Positions 1 to 4,724 of a DNA stretch of 5,230 nt are shown here, in pieces. Each line of letters opens with the position of its first letter. Positions within the stretch are counted from its first letter, which is position 1. A program made the translations under genes and the position numbers. Origin of the DNA: Bacillota bacterium (GTDB lineage: Bacteria > Bacillota > Clostridia > Lachnospirales > Lachnospiraceae); the NCBI GenBank assembly GCA_023398855.1, contig JAEWRS010000465.1:1-5230 (forward strand), read 5' to 3'. The notes beneath the pieces are model-generated. The model had not been told where the DNA came from. It made no database searches and saw only the letters and a list, made by a program, of their open reading frames with translations.

Positions 1-540
1 TTCCTGTTAGGCAGCTTTATAGGACTTTTGTTCACCAGGAATTTAAGATCTTACAAGACTGCTGTGGATAAGACACAGAAGACATTATACGATGGTGTTG
101 CTGACAGCGGACTTTTGATCGGTATGCTTTACAGCGTAAACATTTTTCAGGGAGCTGCGACTAAAGTGGTACCTTATCTCCAGACCTTGCTAGGTGATGT
201 GGTTCCAAGATCCGAAATCGTAGTTCTGGTGGCCTTCTGTATTCTGGCACCACTGGCATTGTTCCGGGGGCCGCTGATGATCTGGGGATCAGGTATTGCT
301 TTGTATTCAATTTTAAATGCAACAGGCGCATTCAATCCTCATTTCCTGTTTGCCCTGTTCCTGGTTCCTCCTGTTGCCATTGTAGCAAGCTCCTGTCCTA
401 CCCAGTCATGGACAATGTGGGGCTTAAGCTATGCAAAAGTAGAGCCAAAACAGTATATAAAGACCAATCTGCCATGGGCATGGGCAAGCATGGTTGCCAT
501 AGAAATCCTTATTTATTTCACCATAGGAAAAATGGTTTAA
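1..540 (+). CDS. C-terminal part of a polytopic membrane transporter, 5' end outside the window
   Basis: The reading frame is open from the first base, so the gene begins upstream; a TTG at 28 is in frame but has no ribosome binding site and falls in what looks like the end of a membrane helix. The visible 179 residues contain hydrophobic segments at about 1-11, 37-53, 73-87, 91-106, 115-132 and 158-178, separated by short polar loops, which is the pattern of an integral inner-membrane permease. A short motif, SCPTQSWTMWG, follows the fifth segment, and the last helix ends almost at the C-terminus. The layout recalls secondary carriers of the ion-transporter type (citrate, C4-dicarboxylate or gluconate-like), but I do not recognise a specific family. 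It sits 88 nt upstream of the HyuA-like gene with no promoter seen between, so it may import that protein's substrate. Membrane protein: high confidence. Transporter: moderate. Substrate: unknown. Confidence 0.75.
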   Translation, partial: FLLGSFIGLLFTRNLRSYKTAVDKTQKTLYDGVADSGLLIGMLYSVNIFQGAATKVVPYLQTLLGDVVPRSEIVVLVAFCILAPLALFRGPLMIWGSGIALYSILNATGAFNPHFLFALFLVPPVAIVASSCPTQSWTMWGLSYAKVEPKQYIKTNLPWAWASMVAIEILIYFTIGKMV

Positions 541-571
541 TTCTCAGCTTTGGCAGATGAAAAGATTTACA

Positions 572-606
572 GACAGGGGCTTGCAAAAGGTCTGCATGCC
601 CTTGTC
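572..606 (+). other. Intercistronic RNA hairpin between the transporter and HyuA-like genes
   Basis: GACAGGGGC (572-580) pairs with GCCCTTGTC (598-606) over nine base pairs including one G-U. An inner TGCA/TGCA helix (582-585 with 593-596) closes a 7-nt loop. The 3' side is followed only by CGTTTTAG, so the T-run is short for an intrinsic terminator. It ends 10 nt before the GGAGG of the next gene. Plausible roles are partial termination, or a processing or stabilising stem that sets different expression for the two genes. The structure was read by eye and its function is inferred. Confidence 0.5.
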
Positions 607-616
607 CGTTTTAGAT

Positions 617-621
617 GGAGG
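617..621 (+). promoter_or_regulatory. Ribosome binding site that fixes the HyuA-like start at 629
   Basis: GGAGG lies seven bases before the ATG at 629, an ideal spacing. The upstream in-frame ATG at 557 has no such site and its extra 24 residues run across the 572-606 hairpin, so 629 is preferred. Confidence 0.85.
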
Positions 622-628
622 ACAACGA

Positions 629-2755
629 ATGAGCAACCGAGCAATAAGAATTGGCATTGATGTGGGAGGAACCCATACAAAGGCTGTAGCAATTGACAAC
701 AGCACAAACGAAATTGTGGGAAAAGGATCTGTAATGACAACCCACCATGACGAAAGCGGAGTGGCAGCAGGTGTTGTGGAAGCATTTAAGAAATGCCTTT
801 CTGAAAATGACATTAAACCGGAAGAAGTGATTTTTATTGCCCACAGCACTACTCAGGCTACCAATGCCCTCCTTGAGGGAGATGTGGCAAAAGTGGGTGT
901 CATCGGAATGAGCGGAGGGGGTCTGGAGGGATTTTTTACAAAGCGCCAGACTAAAATTAAGGATATTGACCTGGGAACGGGAAAATGGATCAATATTGAC
1001 CATAGCTTTATGAAAACCAAGGACATGACCCCGGATAACGTTTCTTCTGTGATCAAAAAGTTGGCAGACCAGGGTGATAAGGTGATTGTGGCCAGTAAAG
1101 CATTTGGTGTGGATAACATGAAGGAAGAGCGCATGGTTGCCGAGATTGCGGAAAGTCAGGGAATCCCATGTACCGTGGCATCTGATATTACAAAGCTCTA
1201 TGGTCTGACTACCCGTACCCGCACTGCCTGCTTAAATGCATCCATCCTGCCCAAAATGCTGGATACGGCAAATTCTACAGAGCGAAGCGTACGTGCCGCA
1301 AAGGTAAAGGTTCCCCTTATGATTATGCGCGGGGACGGCGGAGTTATGGAAATCAATGAAATGAAAAAGCGCCCCATCCTTACCATGCTTTCAGGACCAG
1401 CGGCCAGCGTGATTGGGGCTCTTATGTATCTGCGTGCTTCCAACGGCATTTATTTTGAAGTGGGCGGCACCTCTACCAATATTGGAGTGATCAAAAATGG
1501 CCGTCCGGCAGTGGATTATTCTATAATCGGAGGACACAGAACCTACGTAAATAGTTTGGATGTCCGGGTTCTTGGTGTTGCCGGGGGAAGTATGATCCGT
1601 GCAAAAAAGGGTGCAATCGTTGATGTTGGCCCCCGTTCTGCACATATTGCTAATATGGGATATGCCTGTTTTACTGAAACTGCTCTGTTTGAAGGGGCAG
1701 AATTATATTACATCAAGCCACGTGAAAACGATCCAAGCGACTACGTGGCGATCCGCTTAAAGAACGGTGAAAGTGTAACCATTACAAACACCTGTGCAGC
1801 CAATGTGCTGGGAATCCTGGAAGACGGGGATTACGCAATGGGCAATTACGAATCCAGCTGCAAAGCCATGCAGCTTCTGGCTGATGAAGTGGGATTGTCA
1901 CTGGAAGATACGGCAAGGGCAGTTCTTGAGAAAGCTTGCGATAAAATTAAACCAGTAATTGAAGACCTGATTGATAAATATAAAATTGAAAGAGAACAAA
2001 TCGTGCTGGTAGGTGCAGGCGGCGGCGCGGGAACGCTGCTGACCTTTACTGCCAATGAGATGAATTTTAAATACCAGATTCCGGTAAATGCTGAGGTTAT
2101 TTCTTCGATTGGAGTGGCGCTGGCCATGGTAAGGGAAATGGTAGAACGGACCATTCCCAATCCAACGGCTGAAGATATAGCTGCCCTTAAAAAAGAGGCA
2201 AAGGCTTTGGCAATGAACAGCGGCGCAGTGGAAGACAGCATTGAAGTTTATGTGGAAATTGATGAGCAGGCCCAGAAGGTTACTGCTATTGCCATGGGCT
2301 CCACGGAAGTGAAGACAACGGATTTAATGAAGAATTGTAATGAGGAAGAAGCACTTACCATTGCAGCGGAATCTATTGGCCTGGAACGGTCTAAGGTGAA
2401 GCTGGCGGGAAGCAATGGCTCCATATTTGTGGTAACTGCAGAAAAAGACGGAAAAACTCCAGTGAGGGTGATCGATAAAAAAGGCTTTGTAAAGGTACAA
2501 AGATCCAATGGTACGGTGGTGGTTACAACAAAATCCAGGCTTAATGAGGATTTAAAGCTTGCCTGGGATAAGGCCAGCAACTTTTCCAGTGAAGTCAGGA
2601 TTAACCCGGATTGTTATATTGCCTCAGAATCCAGAGTAATTGATTATTCAGGAATACCGGCCCTGGATCAGGTATCAGGGTTAGCAGGAGTTGAGCTTAT
2701 GGATATCAAAGAGGATGGAGATATTATCCTGGTCCTGGCGCGCAACGAGCTGTAA
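629..2755 (+). CDS. Hydantoinase/oxoprolinase family (HyuA-like) ASKHA-fold protein, 708 aa
   Basis: Characterised relatives are ATP-dependent amide or lactam hydrolases (N-methylhydantoinase A, 5-oxoprolinase) and the related acetone carboxylase subunits. From the start at 629, GIDVGGTHTK is at residues 9-18 (phosphate-1 loop), HSTTQATNALLEG at 72-84 (the family's HGTTxATNAL motif), SGPAAS at 255-260, FEVGGTSTNIG at 276-286 (phosphate-2) and VLVGAGGGAG at 459-468 (adenosine-side glycine loop). The N-terminal and hydantoinase A domains together span about 6-510. The remaining ~200 residues are less familiar and rich in short alternating beta/alpha stretches. The usual consensus is DxGGTxTD and DMGGTSTD; here K18 replaces Asp, E277 replaces Asp and N284 replaces Asp, so the reaction may differ or ATP hydrolysis may be altered. 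There is no membrane segment or signal peptide, so it should be cytoplasmic. No HyuB partner is in the window. Family: confident. Substrate: unknown. Confidence 0.88.
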   Translation: MSNRAIRIGIDVGGTHTKAVAIDNSTNEIVGKGSVMTTHHDESGVAAGVVEAFKKCLSENDIKPEEVIFIAHSTTQATNALLEGDVAKVGVIGMSGGGLEGFFTKRQTKIKDIDLGTGKWINIDHSFMKTKDMTPDNVSSVIKKLADQGDKVIVASKAFGVDNMKEERMVAEIAESQGIPCTVASDITKLYGLTTRTRTACLNASILPKMLDTANSTERSVRAAKVKVPLMIMRGDGGVMEINEMKKRPILTMLSGPAASVIGALMYLRASNGIYFEVGGTSTNIGVIKNGRPAVDYSIIGGHRTYVNSLDVRVLGVAGGSMIRAKKGAIVDVGPRSAHIANMGYACFTETALFEGAELYYIKPRENDPSDYVAIRLKNGESVTITNTCAANVLGILEDGDYAMGNYESSCKAMQLLADEVGLSLEDTARAVLEKACDKIKPVIEDLIDKYKIEREQIVLVGAGGGAGTLLTFTANEMNFKYQIPVNAEVISSIGVALAMVREMVERTIPNPTAEDIAALKKEAKALAMNSGAVEDSIEVYVEIDEQAQKVTAIAMGSTEVKTTDLMKNCNEEEALTIAAESIGLERSKVKLAGSNGSIFVVTAEKDGKTPVRVIDKKGFVKVQRSNGTVVVTTKSRLNEDLKLAWDKASNFSSEVRINPDCYIASESRVIDYSGIPALDQVSGLAGVELMDIKEDGDIILVLARNEL

Positions 2756-2758
2756 CAG

Positions 2759-3403
2759 ATGGTGTGTATGCAAAACCTGATAGAAACCATTGCTGCTGTC
2801 CATGATTCAGCATGGTATAGCCGGGTGCTGAAAAATCAACCGGCAGCCTGCGGACTGTCAAAAGAGGAGGAACAGGAAATCCTGTTTTGCTCCATGCAGA
2901 CAGCAGAAAAATATGCGGCTGAGATGAAGAAAGACTATGGAACAGTTTCCGGCGTTGTTCTGGCTGATATACTAGGGTTAAATATAAAAAGAACAGAAGA
3001 AGAGCTTAGAAAACCATTCTTATATATGGGACTATATGAACCGGAAGAAGGTACTGTCATTTTAAATGACAGTACCTTAAACGCAATAAAAGGTTTTATA
3101 AAAGAACATGGATTAATGGAAGTGATCCGGGAGGAAGCATTGGAGGAAACAGTCCTGTTCCATGAGATTTTCCACTGGCTTGAAGATAACACACCGGGAA
3201 TTTATACCCGCAGCAAAATGTTAAAAAGGCCTGTATGGAAATTGTTTCCCAGATCCAGAGGTCTTGACGGGGCCGGAGAGGTGGGGGCCATTCACTTTTC
3301 TAAAATAATGAGCGGGATATCCTACTCTCCCTGCCTGTATGAAATGTGTTTATTAATCAAGACGGGTGTTTGCTCTATTGATTTTTTCTCCTCTATCCTA
3401 TAA
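2759..3403 (+). CDS. Small putative zinc metalloprotease (HEIFH motif), 214 aa, family not recognised
   Basis: Residues 135-139 read HEIFH, an HExxH zinc site (H135, E136, H139) in the hydrophobic setting VLFHEIFHWLED typical of zincins. E174, in GEVGAIHFSK 35 residues later, is a good candidate third ligand, as in gluzincin-type enzymes. Just before the motif, TVILNDSTLN resembles the strand before the active-site helix in ImmA/IrrE-like and other small zincins. No signal peptide or clear membrane segment is seen, so it is probably cytoplasmic. It starts three bases after the HyuA-like stop with no good Shine-Dalgarno, which suggests translational coupling; an in-frame ATG at 2768 is an alternative start. 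A perfect 31-bp palindrome encodes residues 98-107. The C-terminal tail after E174 is short and rather hydrophobic, so a truncated end cannot be excluded. A role in processing a partner of this operon is only a guess. Confidence 0.75.
   Translation: MVCMQNLIETIAAVHDSAWYSRVLKNQPAACGLSKEEEQEILFCSMQTAEKYAAEMKKDYGTVSGVVLADILGLNIKRTEEELRKPFLYMGLYEPEEGTVILNDSTLNAIKGFIKEHGLMEVIREEALEETVLFHEIFHWLEDNTPGIYTRSKMLKRPVWKLFPRSRGLDGAGEVGAIHFSKIMSGISYSPCLYEMCLLIKTGVCSIDFFSSIL
3048..3078. repeat. Perfect 31-bp palindrome (15-bp arms, 1-nt centre) inside the zincin gene
   Basis: AAGGTACTGTCATTT (3048-3062) is the exact reverse complement of AAATGACAGTACCTT (3064-3078) around a single T at 3063; the symmetry breaks at 3047/3079. 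It lies wholly in coding sequence. As RNA it would form a stem of about 14 bp with a 3-nt loop. There is no T-run after it, so it is not a standard terminator. It could be a dimeric regulator site, an RNA processing site or coincidence. Confidence 0.9.
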
Positions 3404-3471
3404 AATGGAATATAATTATTTTATTGTTGGAAAATGGCGATTATAGAAAATAAATGGCCAATTATAAAAGG
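3403..3471 (+). repeat. AT-rich degenerate direct repeats upstream of the GntR gene
   Basis: AAATGG occurs at 3403, 3432 and 3452, each time followed within a few bases by ATTATA or ATAATTAT. The last two copies are 20 bp apart, about two helical turns, and match as AAATGGC-x-ATTATA-x-AAA with one substitution and two single-base gaps. The array fills the gap between the zincin stop and the GntR ribosome binding site, where an autoregulatory operator would be expected. AT-rich sequence raises the chance of coincidence. Confidence 0.4.
3411..3416 (+). promoter_or_regulatory. Possible -10 element for the GntR gene
   Basis: TATAAT matches the sigma-A -10 consensus exactly and lies 66 bases before the TTG start at 3482. 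No convincing -35 lies 16-18 bases upstream: TTGATT at 3378-3383 is 27 bases away. It also falls in AT-rich repeats, so it is a weak candidate. Confidence 0.3.
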
Positions 3472-3474
3472 AGG
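3469..3474 (+). promoter_or_regulatory. Ribosome binding site that fixes the GntR start at TTG 3482
   Basis: AGGAGG lies seven bases before TTG at 3482, in the same frame as the ATG at 3434. The ATG has only AT-rich sequence upstream, so the TTG is the better start. Confidence 0.8.
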
Positions 3475-3481
3475 TTCAAAG

Positions 3482-4276
3482 TTGGAAGTATACAATGGAA
3501 CCATATCGTCTTCCGCTGACGGCCAGGAGGAGGCCTCCCGCCAGGGAGAAAGTACAGATAACAATGCATACCAGCTTCTCCGAGAAAAAATCCTGGATCT
3601 GCATTTAAGACCGGGGATTACTTTAAGTATCAGGGATATTTGCGATTTATTAAACATTGGGCGCACTCCGGTAAGAGATGCACTGATCAGGCTTGAACAG
3701 GAGGATTTAGTGACCCTGCTCCCCCAAAGGGGTACAAGGGTGTCAAAGATCGATTTGGATCGGGTGCAACAGGAACGTTTTTTAAGACTTGCCGTGGAAG
3801 AAGAGGTTATGAAGCTGTTTATGGCATGCCATACTCCTACGGATTTAGTGGAATTGCAGAACAACCTGATGGAACAGAGGGCCTTTGCTGAGACTGGCAA
3901 TGGTGATGTAAGGAAGTTTCTGCATATGGATGATGAGTTCCACAAGATATTTTACAAGGTAACAGACAGGCTTTTCAGTTTTCAGACAATCAATAATGTG
4001 GGGGGGCATTTCAGGAGAATACGGCTGCTTAGCTGTCGGGAAATGCAGAATGTAAAAGAAATTGTTGCTCAGCATGAAGAAATGATACTGGCTCTCCAGA
4101 CAAGGGATACCAAGGCAATGGTTTATGTGCTGCAAAAGCACCTCTTTAAATTGGACCGGGATAAAAAGGATTTGATTAAAAAGTACCCCAGTCTGTTTAA
4201 ACGCAATATCAACGAAGATTACGTGAATATTCCTTGGACAGATGATTTCTTTGAAACATTTCAGTCCTTTATGTAG
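3482..4276 (+). CDS. GntR-family transcriptional regulator, FCD subfamily, 264 aa
   Basis: The winged helix-turn-helix spans about residues 28-90: YQLLREKI (30-37), the recognition helix around GRTPVRDALIRLEQEDLV (60-77) and the wing PQRGTRV (81-87), all typical of GntR proteins. The rest, about 95-225, is an all-helical FCD ligand-binding domain. Candidate metal ligands are D150 and H154 (in DDEFHKIF), H198 (in QHEEM) and H220 (in LQKHL), so a bound metal and a small carboxylate ligand are likely by family analogy. A tail of about 44 residues after H220 is longer than I would expect. The protein should dimerise and bind operators in the cytoplasm; many FCD members repress nearby catabolic or transport genes until an inducer binds. 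Here the nearby candidates are the transporter, HyuA-like and zincin genes upstream, plus its own gene through the repeats at 3403-3471. Starts at TTG behind a strong AGGAGG. Family: confident. Target and ligand: inferred or unknown. Confidence 0.9.
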   Translation: MEVYNGTISSSADGQEEASRQGESTDNNAYQLLREKILDLHLRPGITLSIRDICDLLNIGRTPVRDALIRLEQEDLVTLLPQRGTRVSKIDLDRVQQERFLRLAVEEEVMKLFMACHTPTDLVELQNNLMEQRAFAETGNGDVRKFLHMDDEFHKIFYKVTDRLFSFQTINNVGGHFRRIRLLSCREMQNVKEIVAQHEEMILALQTRDTKAMVYVLQKHLFKLDRDKKDLIKKYPSLFKRNINEDYVNIPWTDDFFETFQSFM

Positions 4277-4314
4277 AAAGGACATGAGCCCGGGAAAAAC
4301 TCAATTATAAATGA

Positions 4315-4343
4315 TTGACAAAATACACTTCCCGTGGTAGAGT
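4315..4343 (+). promoter_or_regulatory. Sigma-A promoter of the T-box/trpB unit, with extended -10
   Basis: TTGACA (4315-4320) is a perfect -35. After 17 bases comes TAGAGT (4338-4343), a 4 of 6 match to -10, preceded by TGG as an extended -10. Transcription should start near 4350, right before the first pairing strand of T-box Stem I. An AT-rich stretch at 4302-4311 lies just upstream. Confidence 0.8.
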
Positions 4344-4437
4344 TTTTTTAAACCTATGAGGAAGAGCAAGTACCATTGTACTTACCACACAGAGAGCCGC
4401 AGGCGGTGGGATTGCGGCAGGGAAAGGCAATTGGGAA

Positions 4438-4440
4438 TGG
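4438..4440 (+). promoter_or_regulatory. T-box specifier codon TGG (Trp)
   Basis: TGG stands directly after GAA and before GCTTCTGAG, the usual setting of the specifier loop on the 3' side of Stem I. It would pair with the CCA anticodon of tRNA-Trp. The assignment comes from alignment by eye to the T-box pattern. Confidence 0.85.
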
Positions 4441-4547
4441 GCTTCTGAGGGCAAACTGAAAGTTAAGTAGGGTAGCCGGAGAGTGAACTCCGTTATAAAA
4501 GTCAGCATATGTCAGTATGCGTGAGAGGATGCGCCAGTTGCATCAAG

Positions 4548-4564
4548 CCGGGTGGCACCGCAGG
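4548..4564 (+). promoter_or_regulatory. T-box antiterminator sequence with TGGC bulge
   Basis: CCGGGTGGCACCGCAGG matches the conserved T-box sequence (AGGGTGGNACCGCG). TGGC at 4553-4556 would pair with the GCCA end of uncharged tRNA; the C is complementary to G73, the discriminator of bacterial tRNA-Trp. The GGG at 4550-4552 can pair with CCC at 4589-4591, which is also part of the terminator 5' arm, so the two structures exclude each other. Confidence 0.92.
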
Positions 4565-4580
4565 AGTTATGACCATTCAT

Positions 4581-4626
4581 ACTCTTGTCCCTGCAATAAT
4601 TTATTGCGTGGGATAAGAGTTTTTTT
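4581..4626 (+). terminator. T-box intrinsic terminator
   Basis: ACTCTTGTCCC (4581-4591) pairs with GGGATAAGAGT (4610-4620) over eleven base pairs with one G-U. An inner GCAAT/ATTGC helix (4593-4597 with 4603-4607) closes a 5-nt loop after a small internal loop. A run of seven T follows (4620-4626). This is the off state when tRNA-Trp is charged. Confidence 0.92.
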
Positions 4627-4659
4627 ATTGCAAAAATCTTCTTATCCCGGAAAAATGAA

Positions 4660-4700
4660 ATACCCTTCGGGTATCCCTCTATGCCCAAAATTCATGGGCA
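4660..4700 (+). other. Two small hairpins between the T-box terminator and trpB
   Basis: ATACCC (4660-4665) pairs with GGGTAT (4669-4674) around a TTC loop. TGCCCA (4682-4687) pairs with TGGGCA (4695-4700) around a 7-nt loop. The second ends 10 bases before the AAGGAG at 4711-4716. They lie only in the read-through transcript and may stabilise the mRNA 5' end or tune ribosome access; neither has a T-run, so they are not terminators. Confidence 0.5.
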
Positions 4701-4724
4701 GGAATAATGAAAGGAGATTTTTGC

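Larger units (their letters stand above)
4350..4626 (+). promoter_or_regulatory. T-box riboswitch leader, tryptophan specific
   Basis: This leader senses uncharged tRNA-Trp and permits read-through into the downstream gene. Stem I is closed by CCTAT (4353-4357) with GTAGG (4467-4471). Its distal part carries the conserved AGAGAGCC (4391-4398) and a GCCGC/GCGGC helix (4396-4400 with 4414-4418). The specifier strand GAATGGGCTTCTGAG gives codon TGG at 4438-4440. Next come a CGGAG/CTCCG hairpin (Stem III region, about 4477-4492), GCATA/TATGC (4505-4509 with 4516-4520), GATGC/GCATC (4528-4532 with 4540-4544), the conserved T-box sequence (4548-4564) and a terminator. Both tRNA contacts, TGG and TGGC, agree with tRNA-Trp. 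The leader precedes a tryptophan synthase beta gene, as expected. Confidence 0.93.

Noticed and set aside
557..628. Upstream ATG at 557 as start of the HyuA-like gene
   Set aside because: No ribosome binding site; the extra 24 residues cross a hairpin and precede the normal family N-terminus. ATG 629 has GGAGG at seven bases.
1846..2241. Reverse-strand open frame inside the HyuA-like gene
   Set aside because: Shadow of a well-supported + strand gene; low-complexity serine/alanine-rich translation and no family resemblance.
3355..3387. Possible terminator at the end of the zincin gene (AATCAA/TTGATT followed by T-run)
   Set aside because: Only six A/T-rich base pairs around a 17-nt loop, lying inside the coding end; too weak to call.
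3434..3481. ATG at 3434 as start of the GntR gene
   Set aside because: Poor upstream sequence, while AGGAGG at 3469-3474 is correctly spaced for TTG 3482 and would otherwise be inside the gene.
3421..3945. Reverse-strand open frame of 174 codons opposite the GntR gene
   Set aside because: The + strand holds clear GntR and FCD motifs; the reverse translation is serine/arginine-rich shadow sequence.
4295..4347. AAAAACTC/GAGTTTTT inverted repeat as a terminator for the GntR gene
   Set aside because: Eight pairs with a 37-nt loop that contains the T-box promoter; the stem is A/T-rich and more likely coincidental.
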